Of a stretch of DNA of 64,000 nt, positions 43,449 through 52,508 are shown piece by piece. Below the pieces are notes generated by a model that was not told where the DNA came from, made no database searches, and saw only the letters and a list, made by a program, of their open reading frames with translations. Origin of the DNA: CAWCCP01 sp963701245 (GTDB lineage: Bacteria > Patescibacteriota > Saccharimonadia > Saccharimonadales > UBA4665); contig OY969576.1 of NCBI GenBank assembly GCA_963701245.1, positions 1 to 64,000 on the forward strand, read 5' to 3'. The translations under genes were made by a program, and so were the position numbers. Each line of letters starts with the position of its first letter. Position 1 is the stretch's first letter.

Positions 43449-44990
43449 ATGGCCAATCTAAAAGAGCTCCGGGATGAAAGACTTCGCAAGTTATCCGAGT
43501 TGAAAAAACTTGGAATTGATCCATACCCCGCAAAGTCAAAACGTACCCATCCACTTTCAAAAATCTCGACAGATTTTGAAACACTCCAGAACCAGGAGGT
43601 AACGGTTGTTGGACGTATTCAAAACATTAGAAAATTCGGAAAGATTGCCTTTATTGTTATCCAAGACCAGACTGGCAGTACGCAATTGTTTTTAAAAAGT
43701 GACACTGTTCATGAACTTGATTCTGATAGCCAACGCATTGGTTATAGCCAGCTACCACTCATAGACCCTGGAGACTTTATCGAGGCTACCGGCAAAGTAA
43801 TTAAAACACAAACCGGTGAAGTATCCGTAGAAGTGACCGAGCTAAAATTATTAACCAAATCACTTCGACCAATGCCACTTGAAAGGGAAGGATTTACCAA
43901 CAAAGAAGAACGATTTCGTCGTCGATACATTGATATGAACGTCAATGCTGGGGTTCGTGAGCGGTTTATACGGAGAAGTAAATTTTGGCAGGCTACGAGG
44001 GATTTTCTAAATCAACATGGTTTTACGGAAATCAATATCCCGGTACTTGAGCATACAACCGGTGGAGCAGACGCAAATCCATTCGTAACACACATGGATG
44101 CCTTAAATCAGGAATTTTTCTTACGTATTAGTCACGAGCTGCCCTTGAAACGATTAATTGGGGCTGGTTATGAGAAAGTCTATGATATTGGACCTCGCTT
44201 CAGAAATGAAAACTATTCCGATGAGCACTTACCTGAACATGTCGCAATGGAGTGGTACTGGTCATACGCTGATTGGAGAGATGGTATGCACTTTATGACG
44301 GAAATGTTCCAGCATGTACTGAAGTCTACTTTTGATAATCTACAATTTAAATTAGGTAAATTTGACATTGATCTGAGCGGTACATGGGAAGAGTGGGATT
44401 ATGCTGATGTTATTCAAAAGCATTATGACATTGATGTTTATAACTGCACCCTTGATCAAGTAAAAAAAGCATTGGCTGACAATAAGTTAGAGGTTGAGCA
44501 GACAGAAAACATTGCCCGGGGCATCGATAAACTCTGGAAGCATATTCGAAAAGATGTAGCAGGACCAATTTGGTTAATCAACACACCTCTCTTCATAAGT
44601 CCTTTAGCGAAAGCAAACCCTGAAAAACCCCAAACTGTTGAACGCTTTCAGCCCGTTATTGCCGGCACTGAACTCGGAAATGGCTGGAGTGAGCTCAATG
44701 ATCCAATTGACCAGTTGAATCGATTTATCGAACAACAGAAGATGCGTGATGCCGGCGATGATGAAGCTCAAATGTTGGATATCGATTATGTTGAAATGCT
44801 TGAGTATGGCATGCCGCCGGCGTGTGGTTGGGGTTATAGTGAGCGAGTGTTTTGGATTTTTGAAGGCGTCACTGCTCGCGAGGGTGTTCCTTTTCCTCAA
44901 CTGCGCCAAGAAATAGACGAAGTAACAAAATCAATTTATCCTGAATTAAAATTGAGCTCAGGTGAGGCGAAATCGTCATCTAAGTCATGA
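43449..44990 (+). CDS. lysS: Lysyl-tRNA synthetase, class II
   Basis: 513 residues. N-terminal OB-fold anticodon domain (about 50-150, VTVVGRIQNIRKFGKIAF), then the class II core. Motif 2 is FRNENYSDEHLPEH. The C-terminal motif 3, usually G-[LI]-G-I-D-R, reads CGWGYSERV, keeping only the key Arg. The LNDPIDQ and GDDEA boxes are normal. It charges tRNA(Lys) with lysine. The next gene starts within its stop codon region (4-base overlap). Sure of the family; the altered motif 3 is odd and may be lineage-specific. Confidence 0.94.
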   Translation: MANLKELRDERLRKLSELKKLGIDPYPAKSKRTHPLSKISTDFETLQNQEVTVVGRIQNIRKFGKIAFIVIQDQTGSTQLFLKSDTVHELDSDSQRIGYSQLPLIDPGDFIEATGKVIKTQTGEVSVEVTELKLLTKSLRPMPLEREGFTNKEERFRRRYIDMNVNAGVRERFIRRSKFWQATRDFLNQHGFTEINIPVLEHTTGGADANPFVTHMDALNQEFFLRISHELPLKRLIGAGYEKVYDIGPRFRNENYSDEHLPEHVAMEWYWSYADWRDGMHFMTEMFQHVLKSTFDNLQFKLGKFDIDLSGTWEEWDYADVIQKHYDIDVYNCTLDQVKKALADNKLEVEQTENIARGIDKLWKHIRKDVAGPIWLINTPLFISPLAKANPEKPQTVERFQPVIAGTELGNGWSELNDPIDQLNRFIEQQKMRDAGDDEAQMLDIDYVEMLEYGMPPACGWGYSERVFWIFEGVTAREGVPFPQLRQEIDEVTKSIYPELKLSSGEAKSSSKS

Positions 44991-45358
44991 TTGACGTAAC
45001 AGACGACGAGTTTCAATCTCTGATCAATGAGGCTTTAGAGTCACTGCCTGGGGAGCATGCCAAAAATATTGAAAATGTTGCTATTCTCTATGAATACGAA
45101 CCAACATTAGAGCAACGCCAAAAATTGTTGCTTCGAAACGATCAAACACTATTAGGTTTATACGAAGGTTTGCCCTTATCACAAAGGCAGGGCTCAACAA
45201 CAATATATCCGGATAAAATTACGCTATTCAAGGGCCCATTATCGAGGATGTCTTCGTCGATCCCGGAACTAAAAGAGGAGATTAGACATACGCTTTGGCA
45301 TGAAATAGGGCATTACTATGGACTAAACCATGATCAAATTCGAAAATTGGAACGTTAA
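44987..45358 (+). CDS. Small zincin-like metallopeptidase (PF06262-type)
   Basis: 123 residues. H105-E-I-G-H109-Y-Y-G-L-N-H115 is the extended metzincin zinc motif. The preceding 90 residues match the short possible zinc metallopeptidase family by pattern. No signal peptide, so cytoplasmic. The ATG overlaps the lysS TGA (ATGA), so it is translationally coupled. Substrate unknown. Confidence 0.85.
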   Translation: MIDVTDDEFQSLINEALESLPGEHAKNIENVAILYEYEPTLEQRQKLLLRNDQTLLGLYEGLPLSQRQGSTTIYPDKITLFKGPLSRMSSSIPELKEEIRHTLWHEIGHYYGLNHDQIRKLER

Positions 45359-45428
45359 GATTAATATAACTTTAACTTGCTGTGTGGCATAATTGTTTCA
45401 ATAACATAAATGAGTGAGGGATTTGAAA

Positions 45429-45731
45429 ATGAAAGCTATTTGGAATGGACAAGTGATTGCTGAAGCCGACAAAGATGACTTGATATATATTGAGCAGAAT
45501 TGGTATTTTCCACCAAGCAGCGTCAAGAAAGAATTTTTACAAAAAAGCGATACACCTTACAATTGTCCTTGGAAGGGTGTGTGTCAGTACTTTAACGTTG
45601 GACAGGCAGACAATTGGAGCAAGGATGCAGCCTGGAGTTATCCTGATCCTAAACCATCCTCGCTTGATATAGTCAAGAAAGACTACAAAGATTACGTAGC
45701 TTTTTGGCGTGATGTCCAAGTTACCGAATAG
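45429..45731 (+). CDS. DUF427 domain protein
   Basis: 100 residues. MKAIWNGQVIAEAD start, then YFPPSSV, then the PWKGVCQYFNV box and AAWSYPDPKP, all typical of DUF427. Its function is not established. ATG 45429 lies 8 bases after GAGGG; an upstream in-frame GTG is inside that Shine-Dalgarno and is rejected. Stop codons of this and msrA are 4 bases apart on opposite strands. Confidence 0.9.
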   Translation: MKAIWNGQVIAEADKDDLIYIEQNWYFPPSSVKKEFLQKSDTPYNCPWKGVCQYFNVGQADNWSKDAAWSYPDPKPSSLDIVKKDYKDYVAFWRDVQVTE

Positions 45732-45735
45732 ATAC

Positions 45736-46272
45736 TTATACGGTCTCTAACTTAAGTTTTGTTGCGAATTTTTGACGCAATTTTTGAATTTTCGGATTGA
45801 TAATCACCTGACAATAACCAACATTCGGATTCTTGCTATAGAAGTCTTGATTAGATTCATCTGATGGCCATAATTTTTCAAATGGTACAATTTGAGTCAC
45901 AATCGGGTCTGACCATAATTTTGCAGCATAGCCCTTTGTTACTTCATTGGCTGTCTTTTTTTGGTCTTCGCTATGATAAAAAATAACTGAACGGTATTCT
46001 TCACCGACATCGTAACCCTGTCGATTTAGTGTTGTCGGATCATGCATGACATAAAATATTTCTAATATTTCACGGTAGGATATGACTTTTGGATCAAATG
46101 TTAGTTGTACTACCTCGGCATGCCCAGTAGCGCCTTGGTAGACTAATTCGGGACTTGGGTTATCGACGTGGCCACCACTATAACCGGATACGACGGATTC
46201 AATACCTCTCACTCTTCTGTAAAAAGCGTCCAAACACCAATAACAACCTCCGCCTAATGTCGCTTGTTCCAT
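45736..46272 (-). CDS. msrA: Peptide methionine sulfoxide reductase MsrA
   Basis: 178 residues. Catalytic Cys10 in GGGCYWC, then GYSGGHVDNPSPELVYQGATGHAEVVQ and HDPTTLNRQGYDVGEEYRS (each only named in part) complete the MsrA signature. It reduces methionine-S-sulfoxide in oxidised proteins. A perfect TATAAT on the minus strand ends 6 bases before the ATG, so the mRNA should start at the A of ATG. Confidence 0.96.
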   Translation of the reverse strand: MEQATLGGGCYWCLDAFYRRVRGIESVVSGYSGGHVDNPSPELVYQGATGHAEVVQLTFDPKVISYREILEIFYVMHDPTTLNRQGYDVGEEYRSVIFYHSEDQKKTANEVTKGYAAKLWSDPIVTQIVPFEKLWPSDESNQDFYSKNPNVGYCQVIINPKIQKLRQKFATKLKLETV

Positions 46273-46278
46273 AGCTAT

Positions 46279-46284
46279 ATTATA
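46279..46284 (-). promoter_or_regulatory. -10 box of msrA, leaderless
   Basis: TATAAT on the minus strand with 6 bases to the ATG; the expected start of transcription coincides with the start codon. Confidence 0.6.
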
Positions 46285-46345
46285 CCCCCGATAGTAATTC
46301 TTATTTGACGATATTGCGTCCAGCGTGTTTTATTAATCAGTAAGA

Positions 46346-46957
46346 ATGAGCACAATCATTTTTGATTTTGACGGAACTATTGCCGATAGTTTCAAAGTAG
46401 TTCTTGATATCTTTTATGAACTAACTGGCAAAGAACCCTATGACGAGGAGCAAATCTCCAAATTTAAAGCCATGTCGATGAGAAAGGCAGTTAAGGCAGC
46501 TCATTTACCACCACGACAAATACCTCGTTTGCTTATAAAAGGGCGTACGCAAATGAGTCAACGACTCAATGAATTAAAACCATTTCCGGATATAAAACAA
46601 GTACTTAAAAAGTTGCACGATAATGGCCATAACTTGCTTGTCATTAGTTCCAATAGCCAATCTAACGTACGATCATTTTTAAAAGAACATAAACTTGATG
46701 CATATTTCGATGGAGTGTACGGTGGAATCGGTTTACTGAGTAAGGCAAGCGCCCTGAGAAGAGTACTACGGATAAACAAATTAGCCGCCCAAGATTGCTA
46801 CTATGTTGGAGATGAGATTCGCGATATACATGCAGCAAAGCGGGCTCATATTCGATCTATTGCGGTGACTTGGGGATATAACGACGGGGCTATACTCGCA
46901 GCCAGAAAACCTTTTATGACGGCAGATTCACCAAAAGATTTGTTACATCTCAGCTAA
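46346..46957 (+). CDS. HAD hydrolase, phosphoglycolate-phosphatase-like
   Basis: 203 residues. Motif I IIFDFDGTIADS, a helical cap, motif II LVISSNSQSN, a Lys in GLLSKASAL, and motif IV YYVGDEIRDIHAAKRA. The substrate is not clear. A TATTAA box lies about 9 bases before the ATG. Short spacing to the next nuclease gene. Confidence 0.85.
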   Translation: MSTIIFDFDGTIADSFKVVLDIFYELTGKEPYDEEQISKFKAMSMRKAVKAAHLPPRQIPRLLIKGRTQMSQRLNELKPFPDIKQVLKKLHDNGHNLLVISSNSQSNVRSFLKEHKLDAYFDGVYGGIGLLSKASALRRVLRINKLAAQDCYYVGDEIRDIHAAKRAHIRSIAVTWGYNDGAILAARKPFMTADSPKDLLHLS

Positions 46958-46983
46958 AACTCTCCATAAAGTTTGTTTTCCAG

Positions 46984-46989
46984 TACAAT
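46984..46989 (+). promoter_or_regulatory. -10-like TACAAT before the nuclease gene
   Basis: TACAAT ends 8 bases before ATG 46998; a second copy of the same hexamer overlaps it. Confidence 0.4.
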
Positions 46990-46997
46990 ACAATGAC

Positions 46998-47786
46998 ATG
47001 CAGTATGTGAGGCAACATTCTAAACCATATCGTGTTGGACAAACGACACCTTTTAAAATAAGTCGCAGCAAAATTGAATTATTTGCCCAATGTCCACGCT
47101 GTTTTTGGCTTGATGTTCGCCATAAGATAGTGCGTCCGAGCGGCCCTCCGTTTAATATAAACAAAGCTATCGATGATTTATTTAAAAAAGAATTTGATGA
47201 ATACCGGTTAAAAGGTCAGCCGCACCCATTAATGACCGATAACCGGATTAAAGCGATACCGTTTGCACACGCCAATCTAGATACCTGGCGTATGAACTTT
47301 ACTGGGGTTGAAGCGGTACATAAACCAACGAATCTTCACATTTTCGGAGCAGTTGATGACGTTTGGGTAAATGATGAAGGCGAATTAATTGTCGTAGACT
47401 ATAAGGCTACGGCAAAGCCCACTGAGGTATCAATCGATTCAGGTTGGCAGGTAAGTTACAAAAGACAATTAGAGGTCTATCAATGGCTGCTACGTCAAAA
47501 CGAATTTAAGGTACAGTCAGTTGGTTATTTCGTGTATACAAATTGTCGTCTTGATTTAGCTGGATTTAACGATCACCTAGAATTTAAAACGAAAGTCATA
47601 CCGTATACTGGCGATGATAGTTGGATAGAACCGACACTCGTCAAAATCAAAAAGTGCATGGATAGCAATGAAATGCCGCCAGTTGGTAGTTCGGCGATGG
47701 GCGGCGAATGTGAGTACTGTGCTTATGCACGATCGAGAACGGGTTTGACGCTCCAAGCTCTTCGAGCTAGTAAATTGAATAAATAG
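46998..47786 (+). CDS. PD-(D/E)XK nuclease with a four-Cys cluster
   Basis: 262 residues. Cys32 and Cys35 in CPRCFWL, a nuclease core with VDDVWVN and VVDYKAT (the D-x-K motif), and Cys238 and Cys241 in GECEYC. The pattern is like the iron-sulfur AddB/Cas4-type PDDEXK_1 nucleases, which resect DNA ends. Here it stands alone, with no helicase or CRISPR gene nearby. A repair role is likely. Cofactor ([4Fe-4S] or zinc) is not visible from sequence. Confidence 0.83.
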   Translation: MQYVRQHSKPYRVGQTTPFKISRSKIELFAQCPRCFWLDVRHKIVRPSGPPFNINKAIDDLFKKEFDEYRLKGQPHPLMTDNRIKAIPFAHANLDTWRMNFTGVEAVHKPTNLHIFGAVDDVWVNDEGELIVVDYKATAKPTEVSIDSGWQVSYKRQLEVYQWLLRQNEFKVQSVGYFVYTNCRLDLAGFNDHLEFKTKVIPYTGDDSWIEPTLVKIKKCMDSNEMPPVGSSAMGGECEYCAYARSRTGLTLQALRASKLNK

Positions 47787-47818
47787 ATAAATTTTCTTCT
47801 TCTTGCTAACAGATGCGC

Positions 47819-47824
47819 TATAAT
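47819..47824 (+). promoter_or_regulatory. -10 box of serS, leaderless
   Basis: TATAAT with 6 bases to ATG 47831. It lies inside the longer reading frame that begins at 47813, which argues that 47831 is the true start. Confidence 0.6.
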
Positions 47825-47830
47825 AGCCAA

Positions 47831-49135
47831 ATGCTTGACATTCAATACATTCGCGAAAATGCCGATCTGGTAAGTGAGAAATCCCGGCAAAAAGGATATA
47901 AGGTTGATGTACCGAAACTACTAGAGTTGGATAAACGTCGAATTCAATTGACGCAGGACGTTGAAAAAATAAACCAACAACGCAATCAATTGGCTGATGC
48001 AATCCAAAAAACAAAACCGACTTCAGAACAAATTGAGCACGGGAAAAAGCTTCGTGTAAGTCATCAATCTGTTGGTAAAGAGTTGGCTGACGTAGCTAAA
48101 GCATACGAACAACTTTTAAAGTCTATTCCAAATATGCCAGCAGACGATGTACCTATTGGCGCAAGCGAAGACGAGAATGTAATTGTGAAGCAAATTGGTG
48201 ACAAGCCGAGTTTTAACTTTGAGCCAAAAAATCATTGGGAAATTGGTGAAACAAAAAATTTAATCGATAAGGCCAGAGCTGCAAAAGTTACCGGCAGTCG
48301 TTTTGCCTACCTACGGGGTGATTTAGTTCGATTGCAGTTTGCAATTATTCAATTTGTAATCGCAACGCTTGGTGACGAAAGCATCCTTCAGAGATTAATC
48401 GATGACAATAAGCTACAATTGACGTCCAAAGCCTTTGTTCCGATTTTACCACCGGTCATGATTCGAGAAGATATTTACGATCAAATGGATCGATTAGAAC
48501 CTCGAGATCAACGTTACCACATAGAAGGCAATGATGATGATCTTTGGCTGATCGGTAGCGCCGAGCACACACTAGGCAGTATGTATGCCAACGAGATTAT
48601 TCCCGAGAAAGATTTGCCACTTCGTTATATCGGATATTCAACGAGTTTTCGCCAGGAAGCGGGTACCTATGGCAAGGACATGGAAGGCATCCTTCGCATG
48701 CATCAGTTCGACAAGTTGGAAATGGAAGTCTTTAGCGCACCAGAAACGAGTCGCGATGAACACTTACTTCTCATCGCCATCCAAGAATATTTGATGCAAC
48801 AATTGGGTATACCATACCAGGTACTCTTGAAATGCACTTTTGACATTGGAAAACCAAATGCTCGCGGAGTCGATATTGAGGCGTGGTTGCCAGGTCAGAA
48901 TAAATACCGAGAAACACACACTGCAGATTATATGACCGATTATCAGGCTCGTCGGTTAAAGACACGTTTACGACGGAATTCAGGTGAGACTGAATTACTA
49001 CACACTAATGACGCAACGGCATTTGCGTTAGGTAGAACAATGATTGCCATTATTGAAAATTATCAGCAAGCTGATGGTTCGTTTGCTATACCGAAAGTGT
49101 TACAGCTATATATGGGTGGGCAAAAGGTCATCTAA
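47831..49135 (+). CDS. serS: Seryl-tRNA synthetase
   Basis: 434 residues. Start MLDIQYIREN is the family norm; the ATG 18 bases earlier would add MRYNSQ and remove the promoter. N-terminal coiled-coil arm for tRNA(Ser) (about 25-105), then the class II core with motif 2 (STSFRQEAGTYGKD) and motif 3 (TNDATAFALGRTMIAI). It charges tRNA(Ser) and tRNA(Sec). Confidence 0.96.
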   Translation: MLDIQYIRENADLVSEKSRQKGYKVDVPKLLELDKRRIQLTQDVEKINQQRNQLADAIQKTKPTSEQIEHGKKLRVSHQSVGKELADVAKAYEQLLKSIPNMPADDVPIGASEDENVIVKQIGDKPSFNFEPKNHWEIGETKNLIDKARAAKVTGSRFAYLRGDLVRLQFAIIQFVIATLGDESILQRLIDDNKLQLTSKAFVPILPPVMIREDIYDQMDRLEPRDQRYHIEGNDDDLWLIGSAEHTLGSMYANEIIPEKDLPLRYIGYSTSFRQEAGTYGKDMEGILRMHQFDKLEMEVFSAPETSRDEHLLLIAIQEYLMQQLGIPYQVLLKCTFDIGKPNARGVDIEAWLPGQNKYRETHTADYMTDYQARRLKTRLRRNSGETELLHTNDATAFALGRTMIAIIENYQQADGSFAIPKVLQLYMGGQKVI

Positions 49136-49185
49136 TTAAGAGTATCTTCTACGTCATCACAGAAAAAGACGGGCTTTAGTAGGCG

Positions 49186-49191
49186 TATAAT
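49186..49191 (+). promoter_or_regulatory. -10 box of hpf
   Basis: TATAAT at 49186, about 58 bases upstream of ATG 49249. This transcript does have a leader with a strong AAGGAGGG. Confidence 0.5.
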
Positions 49192-49248
49192 AGGTAAATA
49201 GATTACCTTGTTGTTGCAATTTAAAATTAAACATATAAGGAGGGTAGT

Positions 49249-49644
49249 ATGCTGAGCAAATTTGAGATTCAAGGCGTACATGTAACCTTAGATGATAATT
49301 TACGTAAATATGTTACGAAAAAAATCGGTGGACTTGATCACTATCTTTCCAGACATAACCGAGCCAGCGCGCATGGCGAAGTTTTTCTAAAAGAAGGCAA
49401 GTCAAAAAATAATACCAGATGCACTTGTGAAGTGAATTTGTATTTGCCTCATGAAACGATAAATATCAAAGAGAGTGCTTATAACATGTATGCGGCTGTC
49501 GATATTACCGAGGCCAAGTTAAAACAGCAGCTTCAAAAGTATAAAGATTTACATCAAAACGGGAAAACTCATAGGCACCTATTTGGCCGTTTTCGTCGAA
49601 GATTCGTATCCACTGGCAAAACTCGCGGTTATTTTGCAGATTAG
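49249..49644 (+). CDS. hpf: Ribosome hibernation factor (HPF/RaiA family, short form)
   Basis: 131 residues. N-terminal S30AE domain, MLSKFEIQGVHVTLDDNLR and ESAYNMYAAVDITEAKLKQQLQKYKD (named in parts), with a basic tail but without the long C-terminal dimerisation domain. It binds the 30S decoding site and blocks translation in slow growth. Strong Shine-Dalgarno AAGGAGGG ahead of ATG. Confidence 0.9.
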   Translation: MLSKFEIQGVHVTLDDNLRKYVTKKIGGLDHYLSRHNRASAHGEVFLKEGKSKNNTRCTCEVNLYLPHETINIKESAYNMYAAVDITEAKLKQQLQKYKDLHQNGKTHRHLFGRFRRRFVSTGKTRGYFAD

Positions 49645-49653
49645 GAATAAAAA

Positions 49654-49682
49654 ATATCGCATTTCTCTCGAGAAAACGATAT
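49654..49682 (+). terminator. AT-rich hairpin after hpf
   Basis: ATATCG pairs with CGATAT, with an inner TTCT/AGAA stem. A-tract before it, no T-tract after it on the plus strand. It overlaps a TATACT (49679-49684) that could be a secA -10, so it may be regulatory instead of a terminator. Confidence 0.35.
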
Positions 49683-49754
49683 ACTATGTTCTAGAACAAA
49701 TCTTGAGATACATTATGATGGCGCAAACCATTGTAAGCTGCTAAGAATACTAAT

Positions 49755-49808
49755 TTGAAAGCATTTGCATTTGGCCTTGGCTACATCATCTATACCATCT
49801 CAAATTGA
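49755..49808 (+). CDS. Possible secA leader peptide (17 aa, hydrophobic)
   Basis: TTG at 49755 opens MKAFAFGLGYIIYTISN and a TGA stop, 43 bases before the secA ATG. AAGAAT lies about 10 bases before. Short and unproven, but hydrophobic and placed where regulatory leader peptides of secA occur in some bacteria. Confidence 0.2.
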   Translation: MKAFAFGLGYIIYTISN

Positions 49809-49851
49809 TACGGTTTGCATTGTCCGCGATTAAGGGAGGAATAGACCGCGT

Positions 49852-52461
49852 ATGAACATTATCATTAAAAAACTTCTCGGTGATCCGCAAGCTAAGACCA
49901 TTAAACGACTGCGGAAGCGAGTAAAATTAATTAACGACCGGGCTGACAAGTACGCCAAGATGAGCGATACTCAGCTCAAAGAACAGACGCAAGTATTAAA
50001 ACAACGACTCAAGAAAGAGTCGCTTGATGCCATTTTACCTGATGCCTTTGCTGTAGTTCGTGAAGCAGCGACACGATCTTTAAAGCAGCGACATTTTGAC
50101 GTTCAGCTGATCGGCGGTATGGTCCTGCATGAAGGTAACGTCAGCGAGATGAAGACCGGAGAAGGAAAAACATTAGTCGCGACTGCTCCAGTGTATCTGA
50201 ATGCATTAACCGAAAAAGGGGTTCATGTTGTCACTGTAAATGATTATCTCGCTCAACGAGACGCTGGCTGGATGGGACAAGTATATAACTTCTTAGGTCT
50301 CCGCACTGGAGTTATTATTGCCGATCATAGTTACATCTATGATCCGGACTATACCAATGTTGAACACGAGGACGAACGTTTCCGTCATTTAAAACCATCA
50401 ACTCGCCAAGAAGCGTATGCGGCTGATGTGACCTATGGAACAAACAATGAGTATGGCTTCGACTACTTACGAGACAATATGGTTCGTGAAGAAGATCAAT
50501 TACGTCAGCGAGATCTTCACTATGCAATTGTCGACGAAGTGGACTCCATACTTATTGACGAGGCTCGAACACCACTTATTATTAGTGCACCGAGCGTAAC
50601 CAGCGGAACAGCGTATGCTCAGTTCGCAAAAGTGGTGCGTCAATTAAGCAAAGAGAAACATTTCGAAACTGATGAAAAACGAAAGACCGTCATCCTAACA
50701 GATGCTGGCGTTGAAAAAATACAACGAATACTTGGTATCGAAAATCTCTACGGCAGTGAAAACATCCGCACCATTTATCACTTACAACAGGCTCTTCGGG
50801 CATTTGCCTTATTTACCCGAGACAAAGACTATGTCGTGACTAAAGAAGGTGAAGTGGTGATCGTTGATGAATTTACGGGCAGGTTATTGGCTGGTCGTCG
50901 TTATAACGAGGGACTGCATCAGGCAATTGAAGCCAAAGAAGGGGTAGAAGTTCAGCAAGAGAGTATGACGCTAGCAACTATCTCATTTCAGAATTATTTC
51001 CGATTATATGAAAAATTAGCTGGTATGACTGGAACGGCGATGACTGAAGCTGAAGAGTTTCATCAAATATATAAGTTGGCAGTAGTCGAGATTCCATCGA
51101 ATCGACCTATCTCGAGACTTGACCGACCTGACCGAATCTATCGTAATGAAAAAGCTAAATTTAAAGCGATTACTCGGGAAGTACTAGCGCTTCACACCAA
51201 GGGCCAGCCAGTTTTAATTGGTACTGTATCAATAGAGAAAAACGAAGCACTGGGGGCGATGTTAGATAAAGCTGGTATTCCACACCAGGTATTAAATGCA
51301 AAAAATAATGAACGTGAAGCGAAGATTGTCGCACAGGCCGGAGAAAAAGGGGCTGTTACTCTAGCCACCAACATTGCCGGACGAGGTACGGATATTGTTT
51401 TAGGTGAAGGCATAACTGAAATAGGTGGACTGTTTGTGCTAGGAAGTGAACGACACGAATCACGTCGAATTGATAACCAGTTGCGAGGTCGCTCAGGGCG
51501 GCAAGGCGATCCTGGAGTTACTCAATTTTTTGTCAGTACTGATGATGACTTAATGCGTATATTTGGTGGCGAGCGAATAGGCAATGTCATGAACAGACTG
51601 AGCATTGATGACGATACACCTATTGAGAATCGCATTATTTCGAAAAGCCTGGAAGGCGCTCAGAAAAAGGTTGAAGGTTATCACTTTGATCAGCGTAAAA
51701 GCGTGGTCCAATACGATGACGTGATGAACCGACACCGCAAAGCGACATATGCTATGCGACGAGAAATATTGAAATCCAAGGATATTAGTAAGCGTATTCA
51801 TATATTTATTGATGAAGAAGTTTCAGCATTAGCCACTTCGGAACTTGTGACCTCAGACCAGTTTGAAGATGTGCTTAGAGAACTATTTCCGTTTGACGAA
51901 GCAACCCTTGATCGACTTTTTGATAGTGACGCGACAAAATTTGCCAAGGTTTTACTCACAGAATCAAATGAGCTCTACACCACACAAGAGATGGCCTTTA
52001 CAAAAGATATTATGCGTAAAGTGGAGCGTGATATCTACCTACAAGTGTTAGACAATCTGTGGATGCAGCACCTTGAAAATATGGATCATTTACGAGAAGG
52101 TATCCACTGGATGAGTGTTGGCCAACAAGACCCCTTGGTTGAGTATCGTAGACGCGGTCAACAATTATTCGAAGCGATGCAGTTGACATTACGGCATGAT
52201 GTACTGAGGGCTATATTCCATGCTCAACCTATTTCTCAGGAAGATTTAGATCGAGCAACTGAAACAGACTTAACACGGGCAGCTCGAGGATCGATTGAAA
52301 ACGCCTCTCAAATAACTAATGCTGATTCGGAATTCGAAGAAACAGATTTCTCCGATAAGAAAGTGACTGCGGACGTAAAAAAGAAACAAACAAGTGAGCG
52401 CAAAAAAGCGCATAAAAATGAACGTAAACGTAAAACGGCGGCAAAAAGGAGAAAAAAATAG
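49852..52461 (+). CDS. secA: Protein translocase ATPase SecA
   Basis: 869 residues. Walker A is MKTGEGKT, Walker B is VDEVDSILIDEARTPLI, and the second-domain motif is GSERHESRRIDNQLRGRSGRQGD (named in part). All the Sec-motor regions (NBD1, PPXD, NBD2, HSD/HWD) are present. The usual C-terminal zinc finger (CxCxSGxxxxxCH) is missing and replaced by a Lys/Arg-rich tail. It drives export of signal-peptide proteins through SecYEG. Shine-Dalgarno AGGGAGGA about 11 bases before ATG 49852. The long region upstream may carry a leader peptide. Confidence 0.97.
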   Translation: MNIIIKKLLGDPQAKTIKRLRKRVKLINDRADKYAKMSDTQLKEQTQVLKQRLKKESLDAILPDAFAVVREAATRSLKQRHFDVQLIGGMVLHEGNVSEMKTGEGKTLVATAPVYLNALTEKGVHVVTVNDYLAQRDAGWMGQVYNFLGLRTGVIIADHSYIYDPDYTNVEHEDERFRHLKPSTRQEAYAADVTYGTNNEYGFDYLRDNMVREEDQLRQRDLHYAIVDEVDSILIDEARTPLIISAPSVTSGTAYAQFAKVVRQLSKEKHFETDEKRKTVILTDAGVEKIQRILGIENLYGSENIRTIYHLQQALRAFALFTRDKDYVVTKEGEVVIVDEFTGRLLAGRRYNEGLHQAIEAKEGVEVQQESMTLATISFQNYFRLYEKLAGMTGTAMTEAEEFHQIYKLAVVEIPSNRPISRLDRPDRIYRNEKAKFKAITREVLALHTKGQPVLIGTVSIEKNEALGAMLDKAGIPHQVLNAKNNEREAKIVAQAGEKGAVTLATNIAGRGTDIVLGEGITEIGGLFVLGSERHESRRIDNQLRGRSGRQGDPGVTQFFVSTDDDLMRIFGGERIGNVMNRLSIDDDTPIENRIISKSLEGAQKKVEGYHFDQRKSVVQYDDVMNRHRKATYAMRREILKSKDISKRIHIFIDEEVSALATSELVTSDQFEDVLRELFPFDEATLDRLFDSDATKFAKVLLTESNELYTTQEMAFTKDIMRKVERDIYLQVLDNLWMQHLENMDHLREGIHWMSVGQQDPLVEYRRRGQQLFEAMQLTLRHDVLRAIFHAQPISQEDLDRATETDLTRAARGSIENASQITNADSEFEETDFSDKKVTADVKKKQTSERKKAHKNERKRKTAAKRRKK

Positions 52462-52508
52462 GGCAAGAGAACCTTCAAAAGTTCACTTCGCTAAAGGATA
52501 GATTATTT

